Positions 19,219 to 28,390 of a stretch of DNA of 64,000 nt are shown one piece after another. Below the pieces are notes generated by a model. It did not search any database. It worked only from the letters and a program-made list of their open reading frames with translations, and was not told where the DNA came from. Numbering within the stretch: position 1 is the first letter of the stretch; the number at the start of each line of letters is the position of its first letter. The position numbers and the translations under genes are program-made. Source of the stretch: Vibrio mimicus (lineage in GTDB: Bacteria > Pseudomonadota > Gammaproteobacteria > Enterobacterales > Vibrionaceae); assembly GCF_019048845.1 (NCBI RefSeq), contig NZ_CP077426.1, positions 915,501 to 979,500 of the forward strand, read 5' to 3'.

Positions 19219-21162
19219 ATGACCCGGTTATTTATTGCAGAAAAACCTAGCCTTGCGCGAGCGATTGCCGATGCACTACCCAAGCCTCATAAAAAAGAAC
19301 AAGGGTGTATTCGCTGCGCTAATGGCGATATCGTGACTTGGTGCATTGGTCACCTTCTCGAGCAAGTCGAGCCAGACGCTTATGATGAGCGCTACAAAAA
19401 GTGGAATATGGCGGATTTGCCTATCATTCCACAGCAGTGGCAACTGCGCCCAAGAAAATCCTCCTCTCAACAGCTCACCGTCGTTCGTAAGCTACTCAAA
19501 GAAGCAACGCAGATTATCCATGCCGGGGACCCAGATCGCGAAGGGCAACTGTTGGTGGATGAGGTGATCGATTATTGCAAAGTACCGAAGAGCAAAAAAG
19601 AAACCGTGCAGCGCCTTTTGATCAGTGATTTAAACCTTTCTGCAGTCAAGCGTGCCTTACAAGGCTTGCGCAGTAATCGAGAGTTTATTCCACTCTCTGT
19701 TTCGGCTTTAGCGCGTTCACGTGCTGACTGGCTGTATGGTATGAATATGTCACGGGCTTATACCCTGCTTGGAAAAAAAGCCGGTTATCAAGGCGTGCTC
19801 TCTGTGGGGCGAGTGCAAACACCTGTGCTTGGCTTAGTGGTGCGGCGAGATGAAGAGATCGAGAATTTTGTCCCACATGATTATTTTACTCTTGATGCTC
19901 TAATTCCATACCAAAATGGAGCCGATCAATTCGACATACGTGCCCGCTGGAAACCAAGTGAAGCTTGTTTACCTTGGCAAGATGAAGACGGGCGGGTCAC
20001 TAACCGAAAACTGGTGGAAAATGTTGCTAGCCGCATTGCTCATCAGCCCGCGACTGTGACGGAATCAGAGCAAGATCAAACCAGACAAGCAGCACCTTTG
20101 CCTTATTCGCTGTCTGCGCTGCAGATAGATGCCGCTAAGCGTTATAACTTTAGTGCGCAGCAAGTATTGGATCTCTGCCAATCGCTGTATGAGAAGCACA
20201 AACTGATCACCTATCCGCGTTCAGATTGCCGATATCTCCCGAAAGAGCATCTGGCTCAGGCTGCTGATGTTGTGGCGGCGATTGCCAACAACGCACAAGA
20301 AATGGTCACTGCCGTTAATAATGCCGATTTGTCACTGCGTTCTAAAGCCTGGAACGACAGTAAAGTGGACGCTCACCACGCCATTATCCCCACGCCCAAA
20401 AAAACAGCCGTGAACGCGTTGTCTGGCCATGAGATGAAGGTGTATCAACTCATTGCTCGCCAATACTTAATTCAGTTCTATCCAGTGGCAGTGTATGCAG
20501 AGGCTAAATTGGTCTTCAATATCGCGGGCGGCGTTTTTATTGCGAAAGGTCGTCAATTGCTTAGTGCTGGGTGGAAAACGCTGACAGGTCATCAAGATGA
20601 GCAAGAAAAGGGCGTGGATAAAGTCCCTCCTCTACCTGTTGGCACTGTACTTCAGTGCCGAGAAGGGGAGATCAAACAGAGACAAACCGAACCTCCTCGC
20701 CATTTTACCGAAGCAACGCTTTTACAAGCGATGACAGGGATTGCCCGTTTCGTTGCAGATAAAGAACTCAAGAAAATTCTGCGGGATACGGATGGTTTGG
20801 GTACAGAAGCAACTCGGGCTGGGATTCTGGATACACTGTTTAAACGCGGACTTTTGCTGCGCGATAACAAGCTGATTAAAAGCACTCCTGCTGGGAGAGG
20901 TTTGATTCATGCTCTTCCGGCTGAAGCGACTTATCCAGATATGACGGCGCATTGGGAACACCAACTGCAAGCGATTGCAGAAAAAGGCCAAGCTTACCAA
21001 CCATTTATGCAGACTTTGCAAGTGCGCCTTGAGCAGCTGATAGAACAAGTGAAAATGGCCCCTGTGCCAGTTTCATTACAAGCCTTGCCTGCAGTGAATA
21101 AGCCAACTTTCAAGCGCTCACGCCGTGTGCCAAAGAATAAAGCTAAAACGTATAAAGCCTAA
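19219..21162 (+). CDS. topB: DNA topoisomerase III
   Basis: 647 aa type IA topoisomerase. The Toprim domain starts [16 protein letters not shown] and contains [16 protein letters not shown]; the catalytic Tyr is in [13 protein letters not shown] (about residue 335). It decatenates DNA during replication and recombination. The C-terminal tail is short and basic ([16 protein letters not shown]), without zinc fingers, as in E. coli TopB. Full length. Confidence 0.96.
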   Translation: MTRLFIAEKPSLARAIADALPKPHKKEQGCIRCANGDIVTWCIGHLLEQVEPDAYDERYKKWNMADLPIIPQQWQLRPRKSSSQQLTVVRKLLKEATQIIHAGDPDREGQLLVDEVIDYCKVPKSKKETVQRLLISDLNLSAVKRALQGLRSNREFIPLSVSALARSRADWLYGMNMSRAYTLLGKKAGYQGVLSVGRVQTPVLGLVVRRDEEIENFVPHDYFTLDALIPYQNGADQFDIRARWKPSEACLPWQDEDGRVTNRKLVENVASRIAHQPATVTESEQDQTRQAAPLPYSLSALQIDAAKRYNFSAQQVLDLCQSLYEKHKLITYPRSDCRYLPKEHLAQAADVVAAIANNAQEMVTAVNNADLSLRSKAWNDSKVDAHHAIIPTPKKTAVNALSGHEMKVYQLIARQYLIQFYPVAVYAEAKLVFNIAGGVFIAKGRQLLSAGWKTLTGHQDEQEKGVDKVPPLPVGTVLQCREGEIKQRQTEPPRHFTEATLLQAMTGIARFVADKELKKILRDTDGLGTEATRAGILDTLFKRGLLLRDNKLIKSTPAGRGLIHALPAEATYPDMTAHWEHQLQAIAEKGQAYQPFMQTLQVRLEQLIEQVKMAPVPVSLQALPAVNKPTFKRSRRVPKNKAKTYKA

Positions 21163-21184
21163 ATTAACCAAAACTGAGCGCAGT

Positions 21185-22105
21185 ATGATCCCGCTGATAT
21201 ACCATCCAATTTATTCGCAACTGGATTTGCCTGTTGGTCATCGATATCCCATCAACAAGTATCGCTTACTGTATGAAGACATTGTTCGTCAGCAAGAACA
21301 CAGTGAAGAGTGGCGAACCGCATTTAACTTTATTGCTCCACAAATGGCCGCGCTCTCTTTGGTGATGTCAGTGCATGATTCGGACTATGTGCGGGCTTTG
21401 CTAGAAGGAACATTACCAGCTGCCAAGATGCGCCGAATTGGTTTCCCTTGGAGTGAAAAACTGATTGAGCGTACGTTGCTTTCTGTGGGGGGAACCTGCT
21501 TAACGGTCGAGCGAGCTTTGCTGTCAGGCGTCGCAATCCACCTTAGTGGTGGGTATCACCATGCTCACGCGGATTTTGGCAGCGGTTTCTGTCTGTTTAA
21601 TGATTTGGTGATAGCAGCACACTTCGCACTCTCTTTGTCTGGTGTTGATAAAGTTCTGATCATTGATAGTGATGTGCATCATGGTGACGGCACGGCAACC
21701 TTGTGCGCGGAACGTGACGAGATCATTACCCTTTCTTTTCACTGTGATAAGAATTTCCCTGCACGTAAACCCGCTTCTGATATGGATATAGAGTTTACTA
21801 AGCAGACAGGGGATGAGGAGTTTTTATCCACATTTACTCAGGTGGTTGAGATGGCGGTGAATCTTCATCAACCTGACCTCATTATTTACGATGCGGGGGT
21901 GGATATTCATAGTGATGATGAGCTGGGCTATTTGTCGATTTCACAGGTGGCTATCGCGCAACGAGATCGTTTTATGTTGGATTTGGCAAAGCAGGAGAGC
22001 ATTCCAATCGCTTGTGTCATAGGTGGTGGGTATCGCGAAGACTATGCGGCACTCGTGCCATTACATCTTGAGTTACTGAAAGCGGCGTTAAGCGTAGGGT
22101 ATTGA
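21185..22105 (+). CDS. Histone deacetylase superfamily protein
   Basis: 306 aa from ATG 21185; the longer frame beginning inside topB is unlikely. The arginase/deacetylase fold motifs are present: the His-His pair in GGYHHAHADFGSGFCLFND, the metal-binding IDSDVHHGDGTA, and a later conserved Asp in IIYDAGVDIHSDDELG. It should be a zinc-dependent amidohydrolase acting on acetylated small molecules or acetyl-lysine; the substrate is unknown. A strong terminator follows. Confidence 0.9.
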   Translation: MIPLIYHPIYSQLDLPVGHRYPINKYRLLYEDIVRQQEHSEEWRTAFNFIAPQMAALSLVMSVHDSDYVRALLEGTLPAAKMRRIGFPWSEKLIERTLLSVGGTCLTVERALLSGVAIHLSGGYHHAHADFGSGFCLFNDLVIAAHFALSLSGVDKVLIIDSDVHHGDGTATLCAERDEIITLSFHCDKNFPARKPASDMDIEFTKQTGDEEFLSTFTQVVEMAVNLHQPDLIIYDAGVDIHSDDELGYLSISQVAIAQRDRFMLDLAKQESIPIACVIGGGYREDYAALVPLHLELLKAALSVGY

Positions 22106-22133
22106 AGTGAAATCGTGGACATACGTAAAAGCA

Positions 22134-22161
22134 AAAAGCCGCTGAATAATCAGCGGCTTTT
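22134..22161 (+). terminator. Strong terminator after the deacetylase-like gene
   Basis: Perfect 12-bp stem AAAAGCCGCTGA / TCAGCGGCTTTT (22134-22145 and 22150-22161) with loop ATAA. It is symmetrical in A and T flanks, so it may act in both directions, also ending transcripts that run leftwards from the tRNA-Ser locus. Confidence 0.9.
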
Positions 22162-22166
22162 CTAAT

Positions 22167-22195
22167 GTGGCGGAGAGATAGGGATTTGAACCCTA
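22167..22195. repeat. Island attachment site (left), duplicated 3' end of tRNA-Ser
   Basis: These 29 bases are identical to 28289-28317, the 3' end of the intact tRNA-Ser gene (T arm, acceptor strand and CCA, read on the minus strand). Such a duplication is the standard mark of integration by a tyrosine integrase at a tRNA gene. The copy here is the original chromosomal 3' end, displaced about 6.1 kb from the gene. Confidence 0.92.
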
Positions 22196-22630
22196 TCACT
22201 GGCTTTGTTGTGTAATAGTGAATCCACGAAGAATCGGAGCCAAAATACAGAATAAAATTCTTCGCTGACTCCAGCGATCTACCTAGAGATAAGGCTTTAA
22301 TGGGCTTGTTACCGCTTGAGAAATAACAGATGAAGTGGATTATTCTTTTATGCAACAAAGCTTCTATCACTTGCTAAAAATATTCCTCAAATTCTTGAAT
22401 AATATAGAGTTATCTTTGCTTGGTCATGCAAACGGATTACAGATGCCTAAGTCAATTGACTTCTTAAAATGTTACACGAAACATCGTACAAGTAAACTTT
22501 CAAAAGTAAGAACCATAGTGTGAAAGATAGTAGGGATTTGTATCTGTTATTAAGAAGTAAGGACTAGTAGTCGGAAGATGATACTGATAGCATATTAGTG
22601 TCAATTTTACAGTTGAAACATGCTAACTCT
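22196..22630. other. Non-coding left arm of the island, upstream of the SLATT gene
   Basis: About 430 bases between the attachment repeat and the likely SLATT start. No convincing gene is seen; an open frame at 22335-22523 has no ribosome-binding site. The sequence becomes AT-rich from about 22330. The promoter of the SLATT/RT operon must lie here, but several AT-rich candidates exist and none stands out. The first bases (GGCTTTGTTGTGTAA at 22201-22215) recall the end of some insertion sequences, which I could not verify. Confidence 0.5.
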
Positions 22631-23245
22631 ATGTCTGAGAAACTTTTTAACAATCTTCACAAAGATACAAAAATCGTAGCCAATGCACGATTTAATAATA
22701 GTAAAAGGCTTGCAAAGAAAACATGGTGGTCATTATTCTCCATTTCCGCTCTTTCAATTGCTCTAATATTAATAACAATTACTGAAAACACCACGGGGTT
22801 GAGATTTGTTGAGCCTATTTTATTCATAGATATAAGCCTCGCTAGTTGGATATTTACTACATTTTCATCAATAATTATCCTCGCACTGTCAATAGCCCTA
22901 TCTTCTGCAAGGTTAGATGTTCAATACGAGAAAATGCATGATTCAGCAATACGTATTAATAATATATCAAGGCTAATTGAAGCACGAAAAGAACAAGGTC
23001 AGTATAACTTATACTCTTTGTCACTTAATGAATATCAGAGCATTATATCCGAGAACAAGGTAAATCATGAAGATATTGATTTTTCTATAGCTAAAGTAGA
23101 GGTGAATAAAGATAAAGGAATCATTTACACTTACAGAAAATACATTTCTCAATATTATGGATTAATCCCATACTATTTAATCACTTTTGTTTCTTTTAGC
23201 ACAGTTTTCTCTATTTTGAGTAAGGTTGTACTGAGAGTATGCTAA
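22631..23245 (+). CDS. SLATT-like membrane protein, candidate effector of an RT defence operon
   Basis: About 204 aa from ATG 22631 (MSEKLFNNLH); a GTG at 22598 gives 215 aa. An N-terminal helix with ARFNNSKRLAKK leads into two close hydrophobic segments (about residues 33-52 and 70-92). A long helical region follows, then a third hydrophobic segment near the C-terminus (GLIPYYLITFVSFSTVFSIL). This layout and the basic R-x-N-x-S/A-x-R-L motif before the first segment fit the SLATT superfamily. SLATT proteins are predicted membrane-disrupting effectors; one subfamily was reported next to reverse transcriptases. The stop overlaps the start of the next RT by 7 bases, so the two are translated together. 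AT-rich, unlike the core genome. No other function is recognised. Confidence 0.7.
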   Translation: MSEKLFNNLHKDTKIVANARFNNSKRLAKKTWWSLFSISALSIALILITITENTTGLRFVEPILFIDISLASWIFTTFSSIIILALSIALSSARLDVQYEKMHDSAIRINNISRLIEARKEQGQYNLYSLSLNEYQSIISENKVNHEDIDFSIAKVEVNKDKGIIYTYRKYISQYYGLIPYYLITFVSFSTVFSILSKVVLRVC

Positions 23246-24480
23246 GGCAAGATTTTACAACAAAATCTCTTTTAAGAGTAACCACAAAGAATGAGATTAT
23301 TAAGTTCTCACTTGGAAGAAATAAGGATGATTATAAGGTTAGGTTAGATGAAATTTCAGACAATATTAATGATAAAAATTTTAGTCTTTGCAATATATTA
23401 AGTGGTAAAATTCGCGGAAAGAATGTTTATTATACAGGCACACCAGAAGAGCACTATTGCATTAAGAAAATAGCATCAGATATAAAGAGATTATATAAAG
23501 TTAAAACAGTTAATAGAGATGATATATCTGAACAAGTGTTAAGAATATTAGAGAACTCTTCTAGCTATGGAATTATAAGAATAGATATAAAATCTTTCTA
23601 TGAATCAATCAACTATATTAAAGTTGTAGATAAACTAAAAAGTGACAAGTTGCTTTCTTCAAAAGCTATTAGCTTTTTACTAGAACTACAATCACTAAAT
23701 AGCACTGGATTACCTAGAGGACTTGCAATCAGCCCTGTACTATCTGAGATATTTATGAGGCAAATTGATGCAAAAATAAAAGAAATACCAGGTGTGTATT
23801 ATTATTCAAGATACGTAGATGACATTTTTATATTTTCAACTAAGGATTACGATAATATACAGAAAGCGCTTCAATCTATATTGAAAGACAATGATCTAAA
23901 AACAAACAATAAAACTTTCGTTTCCAACATTAGCTTTGCTCCGAATGATAAGTTGTCAGACATTTCATTCGACTATCTTGGGTATAAATATATAGTTACA
24001 TCAAAATGTTTTAAAGGTAAACGAGTTGTCAATGTAACTTTATCCGATGATAAAGTAAGGAAGATAAAAACAAGAATTATTCATTCACTACTCGACCGAG
24101 CATTAGCTAGAGGGGCAACTCCATATCACAAAGCACTGTTAAAACGTAGAATTGACGTTTTGTCTGGTAATTATCCTATTTCAAATAGCAAAGGCAGAAA
24201 TGGGACATTAAAAGGCGGAATTTTTTATAGTAATCGACTAGTTAATTGTTCAGGGGTATTTGAAGAATTTAATGAATTCTTAAAAAAGTCACTTTATTGT
24301 AAGAAAGATAATTTTTTTGGCAATGCGGTGAAAAAAATATCACCATTAGAGAAAGTTGAACTTACTAATATATGCTTTAAAAGTGGATTTATTAATAAAA
24401 AGTATATACCTTTATCAGACAAAGAAATGAAGATGATAAAACAATATTGGGAACACAAGAATCATAAGAAAAAATCATGA
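23239..24480 (+). CDS. drt3a: Reverse transcriptase, Drt3a-like (UG3-type candidate)
   Basis: 413 aa. RT motifs in order: motif A with the first catalytic Asp in IIRIDIKSFYESI (about residues 112-124), motif B LPRGLAISPVLSEIF (about 156-170), motif C YYSRYVDDIFIFS with the YVDD box (about 192-195), and a palm/thumb motif FDYLGYKY. All three catalytic aspartates are intact. No group II intron maturase, endonuclease or CRISPR domain is visible, which puts it among the 'unknown group' defence RTs. The size and the pairing with a second, larger RT fit DRT3 (Drt3a about 400 aa). It overlaps the SLATT gene before it and the second RT after it (ATGA at 24477). Confidence 0.82.
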   Translation: MLRQDFTTKSLLRVTTKNEIIKFSLGRNKDDYKVRLDEISDNINDKNFSLCNILSGKIRGKNVYYTGTPEEHYCIKKIASDIKRLYKVKTVNRDDISEQVLRILENSSSYGIIRIDIKSFYESINYIKVVDKLKSDKLLSSKAISFLLELQSLNSTGLPRGLAISPVLSEIFMRQIDAKIKEIPGVYYYSRYVDDIFIFSTKDYDNIQKALQSILKDNDLKTNNKTFVSNISFAPNDKLSDISFDYLGYKYIVTSKCFKGKRVVNVTLSDDKVRKIKTRIIHSLLDRALARGATPYHKALLKRRIDVLSGNYPISNSKGRNGTLKGGIFYSNRLVNCSGVFEEFNEFLKKSLYCKKDNFFGNAVKKISPLEKVELTNICFKSGFINKKYIPLSDKEMKMIKQYWEHKNHKKKS

Positions 24481-26447
24481 ATAGTAAAAAGATCCTATTA
24501 GAGAAGAGGGATTTCTCTAGAGCTATTTTAACGGACGTTCTGCCTTACGAAGTTCCTTTTATACTGACCAATGAAGGTTTTTATAATACTGTAAAAGAAA
24601 AAACCATCATTAAAAACAACAGGTTTTTAAAGAGGATATTTGGATTTGAAGAAGTTAATGAGACAAATCCGTTGGTTTACAAAATAACTAAAGACAGCGA
24701 TTCAGAAAGAAGTCTTTTTTTAGTTCATCCACAAATGCAGATAAGAATATGTGAACTATACAAAGATTATAATCAACTTATTACGCACCTTTGCACGAGA
24801 AGTTCATACTCTTTGAGGTATCCATCTAATATCGCACATGCCTATCATATTAAAGAAAAGAAGAAAGATAGTGATCCAGAAGAAAAATTCAAGGATGAAG
24901 GTGTAGGAATTGATGGAAGTAAAGAACCTATATACGCTAGCACTTTTTTTGAATATAAAGACGTCAGTTTTTTATATAAATTTTATGATTCATACCAATT
25001 TCATCGTATAGAAAAGAAATTTGATAAACTTTTTAAGTTTGATATAGCAAAATGTTTTTCATCTATTTCAACATTTCAACTATCAAAGTCAATTAGAGAC
25101 ATTGAAAGCTTCAATAAATCTAGAGGTCACTATAGTTTTGAGTCTGTGTTTGAAAACATAATGAACTCCTGTAACTTGGGAAATTCTCACGGAATTGTCG
25201 TAGGTCCAGAATTTTCTAGAATATTTGCAGAAATTTTACTTCAATCGATTGATACAGAAGTAAAAAGCAAACTATATAACAGAAGTGATAAGATAGTTGA
25301 GAATAGTGATTATGTTATCAAAAGATATGTTGATGATTACTTTCTTTTTTATAATGATGATGCAGTTAGAAAAACGGTTTACGATACTCTCATAAATGAA
25401 TTAGATAAATACAAACTATATTGTAACGAGTCAAAAAATAAAAAAATCACCGTTCCATTCATAACTGGAGTAACAATAGCAAAACAGCAATACAAAAAAC
25501 TTATAAATGATTTGTTCAGTAAATTTGATTACATTGATGAAGAATCAGAAAAAATGGGAATATCATCCCCCATGAATAGATACTACCAAATGGCCAATCA
25601 AATTATCACAGATATAAAATGCATAGTATTTAACAATGATATATCGTATTCTAGTATCACTGGTTACTATTTTACGTTGGCTAGAATAAAGGTTTCTGAG
25701 ATTGATGAGCATATAGAAGATTTTAGAAATTCAGAAGAACAATGTAATAAAGTAACCAATTTCTTACTTGTCATTATTGAACTGTCATTTTTTGTTCATT
25801 CGATGGACTTTAGAGTAAGAAGTACTTATCTCATATCACAAATAATTATTATAATCAGTAGAATATCTGAACAATTAGGAGAAACTAACTCGGAGTTAAT
25901 CAGGAAAAAAATCTATGATGAATGTTATTTATCAATTAGGTCTTCTATAAAGAAGAATACACTTAAAGATATAGAGTGTTTAAATCTTCTTATTGCAGTT
26001 CGTGATATAGACCTACAATACCAATTGTCTAGAGATATAATTGAAAATGTAATTGCATTAAACAACCCAGATAAGACCAATTACTTTAGTTTAATGACAT
26101 GTTTATTTTATATTCAAAATAAGCAAGAGTATTTATCCACTAGAAATAAGGTATTTCACTGCATATTGTCAAAATTCAAAGGTGATTATTTTACCGTTAT
26201 TAATGATTCTGAGTTGGCTCATATTTTCTTTGATTCCTTAAGGTGTCCATACCTTACCAAGAAAATGAAGAAAGATATCGCCAATGTTGCATTAAAACCC
26301 TTTGGCATCGTTACACAAGATGAGGTTGAAAGCCTAGTGAGTTTGATTTCCGAGAGAAACTGGTTCATAGATTGGGACACGTCGACATCTGATTCTATTG
26401 AAAGACTTTTAATGAAAAAAGAATTGAAAGCTCCCTACGGTTACTGA
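24477..26447 (+). CDS. drt3b: Second reverse transcriptase, Drt3b-like (UG8-type candidate)
   Basis: 656 aa. RT motif A is FKFDIAKCFSSIS (about residues 186-198), motif B NSHGIVVGPEFSRIFAEI (about 236-253) and motif C VIKRYVDDYFLFYN (YVDD about 284-287). About 310 residues follow the palm without a recognisable domain; they are helical and may form the thumb and a partner- or primer-binding region. The gene is coupled to the first RT by a 4-base overlap. Its large size, paired with a smaller RT, matches Drt3b of DRT3. Base composition is strongly AT-rich through the whole operon, unlike the flanking core genes, indicating transfer. A structured RNA candidate begins within 15 bases of the stop. 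Confidence 0.82.
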   Translation: MNSKKILLEKRDFSRAILTDVLPYEVPFILTNEGFYNTVKEKTIIKNNRFLKRIFGFEEVNETNPLVYKITKDSDSERSLFLVHPQMQIRICELYKDYNQLITHLCTRSSYSLRYPSNIAHAYHIKEKKKDSDPEEKFKDEGVGIDGSKEPIYASTFFEYKDVSFLYKFYDSYQFHRIEKKFDKLFKFDIAKCFSSISTFQLSKSIRDIESFNKSRGHYSFESVFENIMNSCNLGNSHGIVVGPEFSRIFAEILLQSIDTEVKSKLYNRSDKIVENSDYVIKRYVDDYFLFYNDDAVRKTVYDTLINELDKYKLYCNESKNKKITVPFITGVTIAKQQYKKLINDLFSKFDYIDEESEKMGISSPMNRYYQMANQIITDIKCIVFNNDISYSSITGYYFTLARIKVSEIDEHIEDFRNSEEQCNKVTNFLLVIIELSFFVHSMDFRVRSTYLISQIIIIISRISEQLGETNSELIRKKIYDECYLSIRSSIKKNTLKDIECLNLLIAVRDIDLQYQLSRDIIENVIALNNPDKTNYFSLMTCLFYIQNKQEYLSTRNKVFHCILSKFKGDYFTVINDSELAHIFFDSLRCPYLTKKMKKDIANVALKPFGIVTQDEVESLVSLISERNWFIDWDTSTSDSIERLLMKKELKAPYGY

Positions 26448-26454
26448 TAAAATG

Positions 26455-26530
26455 CAACTGCACGCATTGCAATACCTCTGATTTTTCAGTTGATTTCACA
26501 CACGAAATAACAACAATGCGTGCGCTTTCA
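26455..26530 (+). ncRNA. Candidate DRT3 template RNA with ACACAC hairpin loop
   Basis: Directly after the second RT. A perfect 10-bp inverted repeat GCACGCATTG (26460-26469) / CAATGCGTGC (26514-26523) closes a domain with two inner hairpins. One is CTGA/TCAG (26478-26481, 26486-26489). The other is ATTTC (26493-26497) / GAAAT (26504-26508) with the six-base loop ACACAC (26498-26503). As I recall the DRT3 work, the system includes a non-coding RNA whose AC-repeat template directs poly(GT) synthesis by the smaller RT. The location, the structure and the ACACAC loop agree with that. Ends and promoter are not known; it may be cut from the operon transcript. Confidence 0.6.
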
Positions 26531-26623
26531 AAATTATCAATCTAAACCCCCTTGTTAATACGATTGTAACTCCCTCATTTTTTAGAATCCTCCTCATATT
26601 GTCCTTCTTCATACGCGGTGTTG

Positions 26624-27720
26624 TGATCCCCCCCATTTTTAACTGCAGTTAAAAGTAGAGGCTAAGCGGCCATCAAGGGTGGTTTTCCGCCATTTGCTTT
26701 GTGTGGACGTTCATGATTGTAAAACCGAAGCCATTGTGTGGCATAGTCTTGAACTTCATCAAGCGTATCAAATAAATGTTTGCTGACCCAACTGTATCTT
26801 ATTGTTTGTTGTGTCGCTCTATATAAGCATTTTGTTGTGGCTTGCCAGGTTGAATTAATCAATTCGGATCCCCAGTTTTTTCGCCCACTCTGTAAATTCG
26901 TGGCTGATAAATTCGGGTCCATTGTCACAGCGGATCGCCATCGGTTTTGCGCGCCATTCAAGAAGCTGATTTAGCGTTCTTATGACCCGCATTGTTGGCA
27001 GTGAGAAGCCTGCTTCAATCGCCAAACCTTCTCGTTTGAAGTCGTCGCTGACGTTGAACAATCGATAATTTCTGTCATCCGCGAGCTGGTCATGCATAAA
27101 GTCTATCGACCACACTTGGTTTGATTTGGTGGGTTCTTTCAGCGGTTCTGGTGCGCTTGGTTTGAGTCGTCTGCGTGGTTTTATGTGTAAATTCAGCACC
27201 AAATAGCAGTAAATTCGGTAAACCCGCTTGTGGTTCTAACCAAAGCCTTTCACGTTGCGCAGGTAATAAAAACACTGGACAAACCCCCAATCCGTTTCTT
27301 TCTCAGTTACATCAATAAGTAAATCCGCGATCTGCGCATTTTCATCGTCATTGATCGGCTGATATCGGTAGCAGGTATGGCTGATACAAAATGCCGCACT
27401 GGCCATGCGGATAGTCACATTCCGATTGGCCACCGCGTGTTGCGCCATCGCTTCCTGAATAATTTCGGCCTTCAAGTGCTCTTCGGAGTGCATTTTTTCA
27501 GCCGTGCATTTTCAGCTTCCAGCTCTTTTAAACGAGCCATCAACGACGCATCCATGCCATGTTCACTGCACAGCTCAGGAACTGGCGTTCCCGCTTCAGC
27601 TTGTTTAAGGATCGCCATGATTTGGCTGTCGGTAAATTTTGATGTTTTCATAAAGAATCTCCTGCGTTTATGGTACGAGAAAATTCTACTTTTGACGTCA
27701 GTTAATTTATGGGGGGATTA
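26624..27720 (-). mobile_element. Degenerate IS3-family (IS407-like) insertion sequence
   Basis: About 1.1 kb with imperfect terminal inverted repeats: left end from 26624 (TGATCCCCCC...), right end at 27720 read on the minus strand (TAATCCCCCC...). The similarity extends inwards over about 35 bases to the shared AAAAGTAGA. The transposase genes are on the minus strand and broken in several places. No target-site duplication is evident (GTTG on the left, CCGA on the right), so insertion was followed by deletion or rearrangement. The right end truncates the island integrase gene. Confidence 0.88.
26662..27651 (-). pseudogene. IS3-family transposase orfA/orfB, decayed
   Basis: orfA starts at ATG 27651 (MKTSKFTDSQIMAILKQAEAG) but lacks the second half of its helix-turn-helix: CSEHG joins directly to MDASLMARLKELEAE. 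orfB shows the DDE integrase core in pieces: [40 protein letters not shown] and a final LRFYNHERPHKANGG. It is broken by an in-frame TAG where Trp is expected ([18 protein letters not shown], near 27237) and by two one-base deletions (near 26864 and 26810). The element cannot make an active transposase by itself. Confidence 0.9.
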
Positions 27721-28200
27721 CCGACGCACATTGCGCTTCTTCTTACTTTCTAGACATTGCTCAAGTAATTTCGAAAAAGGAATCACCTTAGTCGGAACGC
27801 TTTTAATCTCAGGAACAGTTTCTTCAAGATTTGTTAAGTCAACTTCACTTGGTAAGTCAGTATATATGTCACTTTGGAAGTGCTCCATAAGCTCTGGCGG
27901 CGCTTCAAATATGTTTGAGTAAGATTGACCAGCAGTCGACGTAAATGAGAAACGTAGAGCTTCAATTCTCTTATCAAGCGTTGCTTTAAACGCTGAAAAA
28001 AGAGGAGGTTGATTATGGTCGACCAGAGTCAGGGCCCCTTTAATACAAGAAGCTGTTTTAAAATTGCGCTCTATTGCTTCTGAGCGCTTTTTAGTTAAAA
28101 GACTAACTTTGATATCGAAAGGATAACCAAACTCACGTAGTGGTTTCGGAATGCAAATTCTGGTTTGATACACGCTATTTGGCGATTTTTGCAAGTACAT
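27718..28200 (-). pseudogene. Island tyrosine integrase, N-terminal part only
   Basis: 160 codons are open from ATG 28200 (ribosome-binding site GAGGTGAG). The N-terminus MYLQKSPNSVYQTRICIPKPLR is typical of phage/island integrases whose first domain binds arm-type DNA sites. The frame ends in a stop made by the end of the insertion sequence at 27718-27720. The catalytic domain with the Arg-His-Arg-Tyr residues is absent. The gene starts about 90 bases from the attachment site in tRNA-Ser, the normal place for an island integrase. The island is therefore probably fixed unless helped in trans. A short open tail on the other side of the element (26575-26622, minus) might be a remnant, but is too short to tell. 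Confidence 0.8.
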
Positions 28201-28288
28201 TGTCTCACCTCATTGTCATGAAAGTGATTTGCAGTACTGTAGATACGAAAAAGCCCTTGAAAGTCAAGGGCTTAATGCGTAAGAAAAG

Positions 28289-28317
28289 TGGCGGAGAGAT
28301 AGGGATTTGAACCCTAG
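28289..28317. repeat. Island attachment site (right) within tRNA-Ser
   Basis: Direct repeat partner of 22167-22195 (29 of 29 bases identical). Because it rebuilds the tRNA 3' end, the tRNA gene stayed functional after integration. Confidence 0.92.
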
Positions 28318-28380
28318 GATAGCTATTAACCATCGCCGGTTTTCAAGACCGGTGCTTTCAACCACTCAGCCATCTCTCCT
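28290..28380 (-). tRNA. tRNA-Ser(UGA)
   Basis: 91-base class II tRNA read on the minus strand. Acceptor strands GGAGAGA and TCTCTCC, encoded CCA, a long variable arm, anticodon loop CTTGAAA with anticodon TGA, and the GGTTCAAATCC T loop. Its 3' end is the right boundary of the island. The 29-base end segment is repeated at 22167-22195. Confidence 0.95.
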
Positions 28381-28390
28381 TTGTGGGCGC

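Noticed and set aside
22335..22523. 62-codon open frame before the SLATT gene
   Set aside because: No ribosome-binding site, no recognisable sequence, and it lies in an AT-rich promoter region where short open frames are expected.
22596..26447. Retron or group II intron as explanation for the reverse transcriptases
   Set aside because: No maturase or endonuclease domain, no retron-type VTG motif recognised, and two different RTs in one operon with a membrane protein; the pattern fits paired defence RTs better.
23239..26447. Diversity-generating retroelement
   Set aside because: No template/variable repeat pair and no target gene with a lectin-type variable region was seen near the RTs.
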